DNA of 22,358 bases, taken from the IMG/VR virus record IMGVR_UViG_3300006919_013261, positions 1-22,358 of that record, one strand, 5' to 3'. Every line of letters starts with the position of its first letter. Position 1 is the stretch's first letter. Source of the DNA: a virus. A program made the position numbers and the translations under genes. The notes beneath the pieces were generated by a model. That model did no database searches. It worked only from the letters and a program-made list of their open reading frames with translations, and was not told the origin of the DNA. Shown piece after piece: positions 13,087 through 21,160 of the stretch.

Positions 13087-13329
13087 ATGCAACAAGCACC
13101 ACAACAACCTCAAATTGATTTAAAAAACACTACTGAAGTTAAAAATTTTAATGGTGGATCAATTTTCCAACAAGGAGTAATTTTACGTAAAGTATCTCGT
13201 TTTGTAACAGGAACAGACGATGATGCCGTATTACCTATCCCAGTATTTTATGATCCTGAAACTAAAAAAATATTAACTGATTCTGTACCTAAGGATTTAA
13301 GAGAAGAGTTAGCTGATGAATTGTGCTAA
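13087..13329 (+). CDS. Conserved-looking hypothetical protein between the clamp loader subunit genes
   Basis: An 80-residue protein between gp44 (2-base gap) and gp62 (14-base overlap). It has a disordered Gln/Pro-rich start (MQQAPQQPQIDL) followed by GSIFQQGVILRKVSRFVTGTDDDAVLPIPVFYDPETKKIL and an acidic helix at the end (PKDLREELADEL). From memory, T4-like phages have related small proteins with a 'LRKVS..ltg...d..iPiP.f.c..cg' pattern that often carry a zinc ribbon; here the cysteines of such a ribbon are absent (only the last residue is Cys). Its place between the two clamp loader genes suggests a replication-linked role, but none is known to me. Confidence 0.78.
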   Translation: MQQAPQQPQIDLKNTTEVKNFNGGSIFQQGVILRKVSRFVTGTDDDAVLPIPVFYDPETKKILTDSVPKDLREELADELC

Positions 13330-13735
13330 TATATTTGATTGGCTCAAACATATAAACCAATATAAAACCCCAGTCGATAAATTTTCAGATAAAGACTGGG
13401 ATGTTTTTAATAGTTATATGGTTCATAGGTTTTTGTCTATGAATAAGGATTATCTTGAAATAGTAAATTATGTTCAAGAATACCCACCTCAAGAAAAAAG
13501 AGCTATATATCAAGTATATAAAGAATTTATACCTCAAAATAGTAAATGGAATAAATATATTAAATCAAAATCAAACCAACCTAATAAAGATTTAATTATT
13601 TATATCAAAGATTATTTTGAATGTTCCAGTAAAGAAGCAAAAGAATATATAAATATATTGGATACCCCAGAAATTAGTCGTATATTAAATAATATAGGAT
13701 TAAATAAAAAAGAAATTAAACCCTTAATAAAATGA
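13316..13735 (+). CDS. 62: Clamp loader small subunit, gp62-like
   Basis: 139 residues, shorter than T4 gp62 (187). It begins NIFDWLKHINQYKTPVDKF and has SYMVHRFLSMNKDYLEIVNYVQ in the first half. This pattern I associate with the gp62 of T4-like marine phages: a fixed 'iN..kFm...alS..P..' equivalent in a small all-helical protein. The second half (DYFECSSKEAKEYINIL) aligns in style with T4 gp62 YQVNTNDAINYKSIL. It is all-helical, with no enzymatic motif, as expected for the subunit that bridges the gp44 ring and DNA. The 3' end overlaps the next gene by ATGA. Support is synteny plus partial pattern, so the call is good but not certain. Confidence 0.78.
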   Translation: MNCANIFDWLKHINQYKTPVDKFSDKDWDVFNSYMVHRFLSMNKDYLEIVNYVQEYPPQEKRAIYQVYKEFIPQNSKWNKYIKSKSNQPNKDLIIYIKDYFECSSKEAKEYINILDTPEISRILNNIGLNKKEIKPLIK

Positions 13736-13956
13736 ACAAATTAATAGATATGTTACGTACGTCTGCATTGGCAGATAAAGCAAAAGCACTGTTATCACTT
13801 GAATTATTAGGTGATAGAGCAGTTGGTATTGGTGATCACACAACAGGAGATTTTTATAAAAATGCTGAAGAAGCATTAGCTATGTTAGTTGATGCTGATG
13901 ACAGATTAGCAACAATAGATAAATATTTTTCCTTAGAACAGCAAATTAATGGGTGA
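13732..13956 (+). CDS. Hypothetical 74-residue helical protein
   Basis: A 74-residue helical protein coupled to gp62 by ATGA and overlapping the next gene by 8 bases. It reads as two or three amphipathic helices: MLRTSALADKAKALLSLELL, then a glycine-containing turn (GDRAVGIGDHTTGDF), then YKNAEEALAMLVDADDRLATIDKYF. It has no Cys and no membrane segment. The pattern suggests a small helical-hairpin oligomer or a partner of the replication proteins. Similar short proteins occur next to gp62 in marine T4-like phages as far as I recall, but no function is known to me. Confidence 0.75.
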   Translation: MNKLIDMLRTSALADKAKALLSLELLGDRAVGIGDHTTGDFYKNAEEALAMLVDADDRLATIDKYFSLEQQING

Positions 13957-14359
13957 TTCAGTTAAAAAGTATTTTACAGATATGAGTGATAGAGAAATTA
14001 TGAATGCAAAATCAGGATTAAAATCAGATGTAAAGGTATTTGAAAAAGAATACCCAGAATTATCTAAAGAATTTAAGCAAATCCAAAAAGAAATGTATGA
14101 AATGTTTGCCCGTAAACATATGGATTATGGTTTAAACAATATTGCTTTAGGTGGGGATATTATTAATAATAATAATGATAAACAGTTTTCATTAACAGGA
14201 CTGTGTATTAGATTAACTGATAAAATATCACGTTTAAAAAATTTGTTAATTAATGGTAGGTCCTTTGTTGAAGGTGAAGGTATACAAGATACATTTATTG
14301 ACATTGCCAATTATGGAATAATCGGTCTTTTAGTTGGTCGCGATAAATGGAAAAAATAG
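13949..14359 (+). CDS. DUF1599-like (nucleotide modification associated domain 1) protein
   Basis: 136 residues. The central and C-terminal region reads MFARKHMDYGLNNI, then LTGLCIRLTDKISRLKNLL, then IQDTFIDIANYGIIGLLV. This is the recognisable signature of PF07659 (DUF1599, also called Nmad1): 'r..K..DYG...i', a 'g...R..DK..Rl..l' helix and 'eS..DT..DlA.Y.i'. The family is all-alpha and MazG-like, found in phages and associated by comparative genomics with nucleotide modification or turnover. The N-terminal 50 residues form a charged helix. It overlaps the previous gene by 8 bases. With a 7-deazaguanine block in the same region, a role in handling modified or competing nucleotides is reasonable inference. 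Confidence 0.8.
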   Translation: MGDSVKKYFTDMSDREIMNAKSGLKSDVKVFEKEYPELSKEFKQIQKEMYEMFARKHMDYGLNNIALGGDIINNNNDKQFSLTGLCIRLTDKISRLKNLLINGRSFVEGEGIQDTFIDIANYGIIGLLVGRDKWKK

Positions 14360-14360
14360 T

Positions 14361-15332
14361 TTGGCTAAAAAAATCCCAAAAATAGTAAAGGAGATTAGAA
14401 ATAATCCCCCATCACCTATAAATTTTGCATTTCAAAAGAATATTTCTTATTCTCAAATGTCAATATTTAGAGGATGCCCTCATAGGTGGAAATTACAGTA
14501 TAAAGACAAAATTAAACGATTTACGTCTTCTATACACACTGTATTTGGGACAGCTGTACATGAATCAATGCAACATTATTTAGATGTAGCATACGAAAAA
14601 TCATTTGCAGCAGCAGATAGGGAAATAAATATAGAAGATCATTTCCAAAATGCTTATATATCTGAATACCAAGCTCAATACAAGAAAAATAATAATGAAC
14701 ATTTTTCTGATGCTTCAGAAATGAGAGAATTTTTTGAAGATGGTGTAGCAATATTAGAGTGGTTTAAAAAAAAACGTAGTAGATATTTTAGTAAAAAAGG
14801 TACATATTTAGTTGGTTGTGAGTTACCAATTATAATTGCACCAAATAAAATGTATAGCAACGTATTATACATGGGGTATCTAGATGTTGTCACATACCAT
14901 GAAGAAACAGAGACATTCAAAATAATCGACATAAAAACCAGTACTAAAGGTTGGAATGATTATGCTAAAAAGGATGAAGATAAACAATATCAATTATTAT
15001 TATATAAACAATATTTTTCTGAACAATATGGAATACCATTAGATAAGATTGAAATTGAGTTTATGATATTAAAAAGAAAAGTGTTAGATATTGATGACGA
15101 AAATATTATGTCACCATATCAAGCATATAGAGTACAACAATTTACACCTCCAAGTGGTAAAATAAAATTAGGTAGAGCAAAAAGTGCCATTAGTGATTTT
15201 ATTAATGAGTGTTTTACCTCAAATGGAGGTATTAAAGAAAAAACATATCCTAAAACACCATCAAAATGGACTTGTAATTTTTGTCCTTATAAAGAAGAAA
15301 AAGAATTATGTGGGGAAGGTATAATCTACTGA
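14361..15332 (+). CDS. Cas4/RecB-like PD-(D/E)XK nuclease with putative Fe-S cysteines
   Basis: About 323 residues from TTG 14361, 1 base after the previous stop (an in-frame TTG at 14334 would overlap that gene). The nuclease core shows H67 in FGTAVHESM, a Glu at about 154 (VGCELPI), D175 in GYLDVV, the D190-I-K192 pair in IIDIKTSTKGW, and the Q-motif KQYQLLLYKQYF (about 208-219). Cysteines C39 (FRGCPHRW) and the cluster C305, C308 and C317 (TCNFCPYKEEKELC) match the four-Cys iron-sulfur arrangement of Cas4/AddB-type nucleases. It probably resects DNA ends in phage recombination or replication, and belongs with the clamp loader neighbours. It could equally help degrade host DNA. Confidence 0.87.
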   Translation: MAKKIPKIVKEIRNNPPSPINFAFQKNISYSQMSIFRGCPHRWKLQYKDKIKRFTSSIHTVFGTAVHESMQHYLDVAYEKSFAAADREINIEDHFQNAYISEYQAQYKKNNNEHFSDASEMREFFEDGVAILEWFKKKRSRYFSKKGTYLVGCELPIIIAPNKMYSNVLYMGYLDVVTYHEETETFKIIDIKTSTKGWNDYAKKDEDKQYQLLLYKQYFSEQYGIPLDKIEIEFMILKRKVLDIDDENIMSPYQAYRVQQFTPPSGKIKLGRAKSAISDFINECFTSNGGIKEKTYPKTPSKWTCNFCPYKEEKELCGEGIIY

Positions 15333-15340
15333 TATCCCAA

Positions 15341-15360
15341 TATATGTATACTAAAATAAT
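15341..15360 (+). promoter_or_regulatory. Candidate promoter-like element before the small DNA-binding-like gene
   Basis: In the 46-base gap after the nuclease gene, TATATGTATACTAAAATAAT shares GTATAnTAAAATAA with the hsp20 leader (9026-9039). It ends 18 bases before the ATG at 15379. It may start transcription of the small gene and the sugar block. No clear second box is visible. Confidence 0.35.
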
Positions 15361-15378
15361 GTTATTAAAATCAAGATT

Positions 15379-15567
15379 ATGAATATTAAAAAACCAATGA
15401 CACTTACAAGTGTAAAAGTCAAAAGCGATTTATTCGAGAATTTCAAGATTGAATGTGTGAAACGAAAGTTTTCATTTCAAAAACTTGCTGATCGATCTAT
15501 TTATCTGTTTCTTACAGATGAAAATTTCCGTAAAGCTATCACAAATCAAACAGATCTCGAACTATAA
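15379..15567 (+). CDS. Small putative DNA-binding protein (ribbon-helix-helix-like)
   Basis: A 62-residue protein: a short strand (MTLTSVKVKSDLFENF) followed by two helices (FKIECVKRKFSFQKLADRSIYLFL and DENFRKAITN). The strand-helix-helix layout with 'vkv...l.e.fk..c..r..s.q.l..r.i..fl' resembles ribbon-helix-helix repressors, where the strand reads the DNA major groove. It stands alone between two gaps, with a promoter-like motif upstream, as a regulator might. Codon use is less A/T-biased than its neighbours (CGA, CTT, ATC, CTC). The RHH reading is inference from pattern; a small structural or replication protein is possible. Confidence 0.65.
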   Translation: MNIKKPMTLTSVKVKSDLFENFKIECVKRKFSFQKLADRSIYLFLTDENFRKAITNQTDLEL

Positions 15568-15579
15568 ATTGTATTAAAA

Positions 15580-17025
15580 ATGAATAAAAGTTTTAAGCAT
15601 CTTCCTAAAGAAAAAAGGAAGAAAATATTGTTAATATGTGACGATATTAGAGTACACTCAGGTGTAGCAACTGTAGCAAAAGAAATAGTATTACATACTG
15701 CCCATCACTTTAACTGGGTACAAATGGCAGGTGCTATAAAACACCCAGAAAAGGGCAAAAGATTAGATCTTTCTGTAGATACTAATAAAAATATAGGAAT
15801 AAAAGATGCATCAGTATTTTTATATCCAGTTGATGGGTATGGGAATGAAAGTCTAGTAAGGGAAATTATTAATATTGAAAATCCTGATGCTATAATGTTA
15901 GTTACTGATCCAAGATATTTTACATGGCTATTTAATATGGAAAATGAAATCCGTAAAAAAATTCCAATTACATATTTAAATATTTGGGATGATTATCCTG
16001 CTCCAATGTATAATAGACCATATTATGAAGCATGTGATTTGCTAATGGGTATTTCTAAACAAACTGTTAATATTAATAAACTAGTTTTAGAAGGTGTTGA
16101 AAATAAATTATTTAAATATATTCCCCATGGTTTAGATCATACTAAATATTTTCCTATTGGAGAAAAAGATAAACAATATAAAGAATTTAAAAAATTTAGG
16201 AAATCAATATTAGGAGATGATGATCCTGAATTTGTAGTATTTTTTAACTCTAGAAATATTAGACGAAAACAAATCCCAGATACTATGTTAGCATTTAGAA
16301 GCTTTTTAGATAGTTTACCTGAGGATAAAGCTAAAAAATGTTATTTAGTACTTCATACGGAAATGGTATCACAAGCAGGTACTGATTTAAATAAAGTAGC
16401 AGAGTTTTTATTTAATGAAAAGTATGAAAATAATATAAAATTTTCAACTGCAAAATTAAACCAAGAAAAACTAAATTTTTTATATAATATGGCAGATGTT
16501 CAAATATTATTAACATCTAATGAGGGATGGGGATTAACCATTACAGAAGCAATGTTATCAGGTACACCTATTATAGCTAACACAACAGGTGGAATGCAAG
16601 ACCAAATGAGATTTGTTGATGATAATGAAAAATGGTTTACACCAAGTGCTGATATACCTTCTAATCATAGAGGTACTTATAAAAAACATGGTGAATGGGC
16701 ATTTCCAGTTTATCCAACAAGTAGGTCAATTCAAGGTTCACCTCCAACACCTTATATTTTTGATGATAGATGTAAATGGGAAGATGCTTATAAAAGATTA
16801 GGACAAGTATATTCTTTATCCCCAGAAGAAAGAAAATCTAGAGGATTAAAAGGTAGAGAATGGGCTTTAAGTGAAGAAGCAGGATTTACTTCAAAACATC
16901 AAGCAAAAAGAGTTATAGAGGCATTTAATGAATTATTTGAAACATGGAAACCTAAGGAAAAATATGAAATTGTAAATGCAACAGAACATAAAGGAAGAGT
17001 TTTAAACCATAAATTAATATATTAA
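15580..17025 (+). CDS. GT-B glycosyltransferase, GT4-like
   Basis: 481 residues with a two-domain GT-B layout. The N-terminal domain begins KKILLICDDIRVHSGVATVAKEI, the 'sGva.va..l' acceptor-side opening of GT4 enzymes. The C-terminal nucleotide-sugar domain contains FFNSRNIRRKQIPDTMLAF (about 225-243) and NEGWGLTITEAMLSGTPIIANTTGG (about 311-335), the EX7E-type motif and following loop. There is no signal peptide or membrane segment, so it acts in the cytoplasm using a nucleotide sugar. It is 12 bases after the small putative regulator and coupled by TAATG to a second glycosyltransferase. Donor and acceptor are not predictable. The long spacer before the final helix (SADIPSNHRGTYKKHGEW) is unusual for GT4. 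Confidence 0.9.
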   Translation: MNKSFKHLPKEKRKKILLICDDIRVHSGVATVAKEIVLHTAHHFNWVQMAGAIKHPEKGKRLDLSVDTNKNIGIKDASVFLYPVDGYGNESLVREIINIENPDAIMLVTDPRYFTWLFNMENEIRKKIPITYLNIWDDYPAPMYNRPYYEACDLLMGISKQTVNINKLVLEGVENKLFKYIPHGLDHTKYFPIGEKDKQYKEFKKFRKSILGDDDPEFVVFFNSRNIRRKQIPDTMLAFRSFLDSLPEDKAKKCYLVLHTEMVSQAGTDLNKVAEFLFNEKYENNIKFSTAKLNQEKLNFLYNMADVQILLTSNEGWGLTITEAMLSGTPIIANTTGGMQDQMRFVDDNEKWFTPSADIPSNHRGTYKKHGEWAFPVYPTSRSIQGSPPTPYIFDDRCKWEDAYKRLGQVYSLSPEERKSRGLKGREWALSEEAGFTSKHQAKRVIEAFNELFETWKPKEKYEIVNATEHKGRVLNHKLIY

Positions 17026-18314
17026 TGAGCAAACCAAGATTTGTAATATCCTCCCCATTTGATACTTATTCAGGGTATGGAGCTAGATCAAGAGACGTTA
17101 TTAAGTCAATTATAAAAAGTGATAAATATAAAGTAGAATTATTATCTCAGAGATGGGGTACTACATTATGGGGTTTTTGTCAAGAAAATCCTGAATGGTC
17201 TTTTTTACTAAACCATTTAGCATCACCTGATTGGCAAAAGGTAAAACCAGAAATTTGGATGCAAATAACAATTCCAAATGAATTCCAACCAGTTGGAAAG
17301 TATAATATAGGTTGTACAGCAGGAATAGAAACAACTGCATGTCAAGCTGAATGGATACAAGGTTTAAATAGAATGGATATCAATTGGGTATCTTCTAAAC
17401 ATTCTAAAAAAATATTTGAACAAGTAAAATATACACAAACTCATCCTCAAACAAAAAAACCAATAGGAGAAATAAAATTAGAAAAACCAATTGAAGTTGT
17501 TTTTGAAGGAGCTAATTTAGACATATATAAACAAATTTCATCTAATGAAATTAAAAATGTAAAATTAGATAATATTAAGGAATCATTCTGTTATTTATTT
17601 GTAGGACATTGGATGCAAGGTGAATTTGGCCATGATAGAAAAAATGTAGGTAAATTAGTAAAAGCATTTTTAGAAATATTTAAAAATAAACAAAATAAAC
17701 CTGCATTAATATTAAAGACTACAACAGGGGTTACCTCATATATTAGTAGAGAAGAAATTTTAAATAAAATAAACATTCTAAAAAAATCAGTAAATTCAAA
17801 AGATTTACCTAACATTTACATATTAAATGGAGATTTTACAGATAGTGAAATGAACGAAGTATACAATAATCCAAAAGTTAAAGCTATGGTTAGTTTAACT
17901 AAAGGAGAAGGGTATGGGAGACCTTTATTAGAATTTGGTTTAACAGGTAAACCTATTATAGCATCAGGATGGAGTGGTCAAATTGATTTTTTACATAAAA
18001 ATAATACTTACTTAATTCCAGGTAAATTAGAGCATGTTCATGATAGTGCTGCTAATAAATGGTTAATTAAAGAGTCTAAATGGTTCCAAGCTGAGGATAC
18101 TCATATAGGACAATATTTTGAAGAAGTTTATAAAAAATATAATAAGGCACTTAAAAAATCTAAAAAACAAATAAAATATGTTAAAAATAATTTTAGTTGG
18201 ATAAAAATGGATGAATTAATAAATAATATTTTAAATTCAAACATACCTGAATTTCCAAAACAAGTTCAACTAAATTTACCAGAGTTAAGTTTACCAAAAC
18301 TAGAAAAAATATAA
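17025..18314 (+). CDS. GT-B glycosyltransferase (second, GT4-like)
   Basis: 429 residues, different from the preceding enzyme. The start KPRFVISSPFDTYSGYGARSRDVI is a Rossmann-type opening with a 'sGyG..sr' glycine turn. Middle landmarks are WMQITIPNEFQP and ETTACQAEWIQGLNRMDINWVSS, which I associate with phage and O-antigen glycosyltransferases that recall 'gietd....w....n..d.viv.S'. The donor domain has KGEGYGRPLLEFGLTGKPIIASGWSGQIDFL (about 291-321). The C-terminus is Lys-rich and ends in a Leu-Pro repeat (LNLPELSLPKL). Its start codon overlaps the previous stop, so the pair should be made together and may work in sequence on one glycan. Confidence 0.88.
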   Translation: MSKPRFVISSPFDTYSGYGARSRDVIKSIIKSDKYKVELLSQRWGTTLWGFCQENPEWSFLLNHLASPDWQKVKPEIWMQITIPNEFQPVGKYNIGCTAGIETTACQAEWIQGLNRMDINWVSSKHSKKIFEQVKYTQTHPQTKKPIGEIKLEKPIEVVFEGANLDIYKQISSNEIKNVKLDNIKESFCYLFVGHWMQGEFGHDRKNVGKLVKAFLEIFKNKQNKPALILKTTTGVTSYISREEILNKINILKKSVNSKDLPNIYILNGDFTDSEMNEVYNNPKVKAMVSLTKGEGYGRPLLEFGLTGKPIIASGWSGQIDFLHKNNTYLIPGKLEHVHDSAANKWLIKESKWFQAEDTHIGQYFEEVYKKYNKALKKSKKQIKYVKNNFSWIKMDELINNILNSNIPEFPKQVQLNLPELSLPKLEKI

Positions 18315-18317
18315 ATT

Positions 18318-18737
18318 ATGAAATTTGATGCTTTACAAGAATGTAGTCGCTGTGGTTCTGATGCTTGTTATACCCAAGAAGTAACTAAAGACATATCTAT
18401 AGAATTATGTTATGGATGTGGATTTCAATCTAATTCTTTAATGAAAAAAGGTTCAAAATTTTTTAATGAACAATTTGAATTATTACCTGAACTTCATAAA
18501 GAATTAATGGATGAAGAAGAAGATACTGGTAAAGTATGGATGCCTACTATTATTAACATTAAAGATAAAGGAATGGTATTTGCTAATGGAAATGGTAGAT
18601 ATGATTGGGGGTGGTCAGCTGTAAAAGCAATTCCAGATGAAGAAAAAGAATTTAAAATGGATATGACTACATTATCTAATTATAAAGAACGTGATTTTAT
18701 GGATGCTCTTTCGTATATTGGGGTATTACCAGAATAG
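18318..18737 (+). CDS. Zinc-ribbon hypothetical protein
   Basis: 139 residues. The N-terminal 35 carry C9-x2-C12, C17 and C31-x2-C34 (ECSRCG and CYGCGF), the outline of a zinc ribbon. The remainder is acidic (LHKELMDEEEDTGKVW), then a likely beta domain (MPTIINIKDKGMVFANGNGRYDWGWSAVKAIP) and a C-terminal helix. No catalytic motif is recognised. It sits between two glycosyltransferase genes but does not look like a sugar enzyme. Similar small zinc-ribbon proteins in T4-like phages have no known role. The sequence TTCGTATATT (18710-18719) near its 3' end repeats the promoter-like motif and precedes the next ATG by 20 bases. Confidence 0.78.
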   Translation: MKFDALQECSRCGSDACYTQEVTKDISIELCYGCGFQSNSLMKKGSKFFNEQFELLPELHKELMDEEEDTGKVWMPTIINIKDKGMVFANGNGRYDWGWSAVKAIPDEEKEFKMDMTTLSNYKERDFMDALSYIGVLPE

Positions 18738-18739
18738 AT

Positions 18740-19351
18740 ATGAAAATAAGTTATGCAATAACAGTTTGTAATGAAGTTAATGAAATTAAGAAACTCATTC
18801 CTATTCTTCTTGAAGGTAAAAGACAAGAAGATGAAATAGTTGTTTTGTTTGATAAGCAAAACGGTACAGCTGAAGTTTGGTCTTATCTACAAGAACAGGA
18901 TGTTAAATGTAAAGCTAAGTCTTTTAATCATCATTTTGCTGACTGGAAAAATTACTTAACCACACTATGTTCAGGTGATTATATATTTCAAATAGATGCT
19001 GATGAATATCCACATGATAGTTTAATATCACAATTACCAGTAATATTAGAAGCTAATCCTGAAAATGAAGTTTATGTTGTACCCAGAGTTAATACAGTAA
19101 AAGGATTAACTGATGATCATATTCAACAGTGGAGGTGGAATGTAAATGAAAAAGGTTGGGTTAATTGGCCTGATTATCAATGGAGAGTATGGAAAAATTT
19201 ACCACATATTAAATGGAAAAATAAGGTACATGAAAAATTAGATGGTTATAAAACATATGCCGCATTACCTACTATGGAAGGGTTAGCATTATATCACCCA
19301 AAAGAAATCAAACGACAAGAAAAACAAAATAAATATTACGAAACATTATGA
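18740..19351 (+). CDS. GT2-family glycosyltransferase (GT-A fold)
   Basis: 203 residues. The opening ISYAITVCNEVNEIKKLIPILL is the GT2 first strand and helix, followed by DEIVVLFDKQNGT, and then QIDADEYPHDSL with the D-A-D metal/nucleotide motif at about residues 84-87. HFADWKNYLTTLCSGDYIF precedes it, as in the 'f....ar..a...a.gdwil.lDaDE' pattern of phage and LPS glycosyltransferases. WRVWKNLPHIKWKNKVHEKL is the typical 'r.Fr....i.y.g.vHE' acceptor-side motif. It is short for GT2 (usually 250 or more) but has the full core. It is coupled by ATGA to the PLP enzyme gene, so sugar synthesis and transfer are linked. Confidence 0.88.
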   Translation: MKISYAITVCNEVNEIKKLIPILLEGKRQEDEIVVLFDKQNGTAEVWSYLQEQDVKCKAKSFNHHFADWKNYLTTLCSGDYIFQIDADEYPHDSLISQLPVILEANPENEVYVVPRVNTVKGLTDDHIQQWRWNVNEKGWVNWPDYQWRVWKNLPHIKWKNKVHEKLDGYKTYAALPTMEGLALYHPKEIKRQEKQNKYYETL

Positions 19352-20490
19352 GAAAAATATGGTACGCCCCTTATAAACACGAAGCATACGGTCAAGAAGA
19401 AATTGATGCCGTAGTTGAATCCCTTAAATCAGGATGGTTAGGTGGACAAGGTCCTAAATCTATAGAATTTGAAGAAAAGATAGCAAAAACCTTTGGAAAA
19501 AAATATGGTGTTTTTGTTAATTCTGGTTCCTCTGCCTGTTTACTAGCAATAGCAGCCTTAGATTTACCTAAAGGAACTAAAATTATAACCCCTGCTTGTA
19601 CATTTGCTACTACATTAGCTCCTATTATTCAATTAGGATATGTACCTGTATTTGTAGATGTAGGTTTAAATACATATTGTGCTATTATAGATCAAGTAAT
19701 AGCCAAAGTAACAAGTGATACATCAGCAATTATGTTACCAAACTTAATAGGTAATAAACCAGATTGGGACAAATTAAAAAGATATTTAGTTGAAATGGGT
19801 AGAGAAGATATTTTCTTAATTGAAGATTCAGCTGATACTTTAACTAAAACACCTGTAACAGATGTTGCTACTACAAGTTTTTATGCCTCACACGTTATTA
19901 CAGCTGGAGGTGTAGGTGGAATGGTAATGTATAATGATAAAAAACACGTTACTAAATGTTTACAATATAGAGATTGGGGTAGATTAGGTGATGATTCGGA
20001 AATTATGGATGATAGATTTAACCACATTGTAGATGGGATACCTTATGATCATAAATTTTTATATAGTGTATTAGGTTATCATATGAAAGCAAGTGAAATG
20101 AATGCTGCATTTGGTATTGTTCAATTAGAAAGGTTTGGTGTTAATGCTAAAATTAGAAGAGACAACATTGAACGTTATTTAAAGAATTTAAAAGGTGTTG
20201 GTGATTTAATTTTACCTGATGACAGTATTGAACCAAATTGGTTAGCTATGCCTTTACAAACTGAAAATAGATTAGAATTATTAACATTTTTAGAAGAACA
20301 AAATATTCAAACACGGGTTACATTTGCTGGTAATGTTACTAGACACCCAGTTTATAGAGAATATTTAGAAGATTTTAAAAATTCGGATATTATTATGAAA
20401 AATGGTTTCTTATTAGGGGCGCACCATGGTATGACAGTTGAAGACGTTGATTATGTATGTGATAAAGTAAAAGAATTCTTTGCAAAATAA
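19348..20490 (+). CDS. DegT/DnrJ-fold PLP sugar enzyme with Lys-to-His change (ColD-like 3-dehydratase)
   Basis: 380 residues of the DegT/DnrJ/EryC1 fold. Landmarks: GWLGGQGPKSIEFEEKIA at 29-46, VNSGSSACLLAI (cofactor-phosphate loop), TFATTLAPI, IEDSAD with D160 (PLP pyridine N), then TSFYASHVITAGGVGG. In ordinary aminotransferases the last segment reads SF.p.K..T.GEGG with the Schiff-base Lys; here that position is H182. The same Lys-to-His change marks ColD and RfbH/E1, which remove the 3-OH of 4-keto-6-deoxysugars. RDWGR (208-212) and PYDHKFLYSVLGYHMKASEMNAAFG also match that branch. The Fe-S cysteines of RfbH are absent, so ColD is the closer model. Probable product: a 3,6-dideoxy or 3-deoxy sugar. 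Confidence 0.85.
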   Translation: MRKIWYAPYKHEAYGQEEIDAVVESLKSGWLGGQGPKSIEFEEKIAKTFGKKYGVFVNSGSSACLLAIAALDLPKGTKIITPACTFATTLAPIIQLGYVPVFVDVGLNTYCAIIDQVIAKVTSDTSAIMLPNLIGNKPDWDKLKRYLVEMGREDIFLIEDSADTLTKTPVTDVATTSFYASHVITAGGVGGMVMYNDKKHVTKCLQYRDWGRLGDDSEIMDDRFNHIVDGIPYDHKFLYSVLGYHMKASEMNAAFGIVQLERFGVNAKIRRDNIERYLKNLKGVGDLILPDDSIEPNWLAMPLQTENRLELLTFLEEQNIQTRVTFAGNVTRHPVYREYLEDFKNSDIIMKNGFLLGAHHGMTVEDVDYVCDKVKEFFAK

Positions 20491-21160
20491 AATATTAATA
20501 TTAGGAGATGGATTGCTAGGAACAGAATTAGCAAATCAAACAAATTGGGATTTCATTAGTAGAAATACCCATGATCTTGATTTTACTGATTTAACCCCTT
20601 GGTTTCAATACTTAGTTAAATACGATATAATAATTAATTGTATAGCACATACTGATTCTTATTCATCAGACCCAATCCCACATTATAATATTAATTATAA
20701 ATCAGTATCAAGGTTATCTGACTGGTGTTCAGAATATGGTAAAAAATTAGTACATATATCTACGGAATTTGTTTATGCTAATAACCCAAAACCACCATCT
20801 GAAGATGATTTACCATTTCCTGCTCAATCATGGTATGCTTATACTAAATTATTAGCAGATGAATATATTAAATTAAATAATAAAAATTATCTTATTTGTA
20901 GAGAATTACATAAACCTAATCCTTTTATTTATGATAAAGTTTGGAAAGTTCAAACATCTGGAGATACTGTTGATAAAATAGCAGGATTAATAATTCAATT
21001 AATAAATAAAAATGCTAGTGGGGTTTTTAATGTAGGCACCGGAGATAAATGGTTAAAAGAACTTGCACCGAAAACAAGTAAAGTAATACCACCCCCATTT
21101 AAAACTCCATTTGACACCAGAATGGATTTAACTAAACTTAACAAATTTTTAAATGGATAA
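20480..21160 (+). CDS. Short-chain reductase, RmlD-like NAD(P)-dependent sugar dehydrogenase
   Basis: 226 residues from TTG 20480, overlapping the PLP enzyme by 11 bases. ILILGDGLLGTELA (5-18) is the NAD(P)-binding GxxGxxG loop, INCIAHTDSYSSD is the RmlD '.inaaAyt.Vd..e' segment, HISTEFVYA holds the catalytic Thr (T95), and YAYTK (119-123) is the YxxxK pair. VFNVGTGD is the family's late '..yh..g.' strand. It is shorter than RmlD (about 290), with the C-terminal substrate domain trimmed. The likely job is reduction of a 4-keto group on the sugar made by the adjacent ColD-like enzyme, or an epimerase-type step. Fold and cofactor are well supported; the substrate is inferred from position. Confidence 0.85.
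   Translation: MQNKILILGDGLLGTELANQTNWDFISRNTHDLDFTDLTPWFQYLVKYDIIINCIAHTDSYSSDPIPHYNINYKSVSRLSDWCSEYGKKLVHISTEFVYANNPKPPSEDDLPFPAQSWYAYTKLLADEYIKLNNKNYLICRELHKPNPFIYDKVWKVQTSGDTVDKIAGLIIQLINKNASGVFNVGTGDKWLKELAPKTSKVIPPPFKTPFDTRMDLTKLNKFLNG

Noticed and set aside
14334-14360. TTG at 14334 as start of the nuclease gene
   Set aside because: It would overlap the preceding gene by 26 bases; TTG 14361 directly follows that stop and gives a normal basic N-terminus.
14530-14932. Open frames on the minus strand across the nuclease gene and elsewhere
   Set aside because: They are antisense to clear coding genes, encode low-complexity hydrophobic or Leu/Tyr-rich products and have no recognisable domains.
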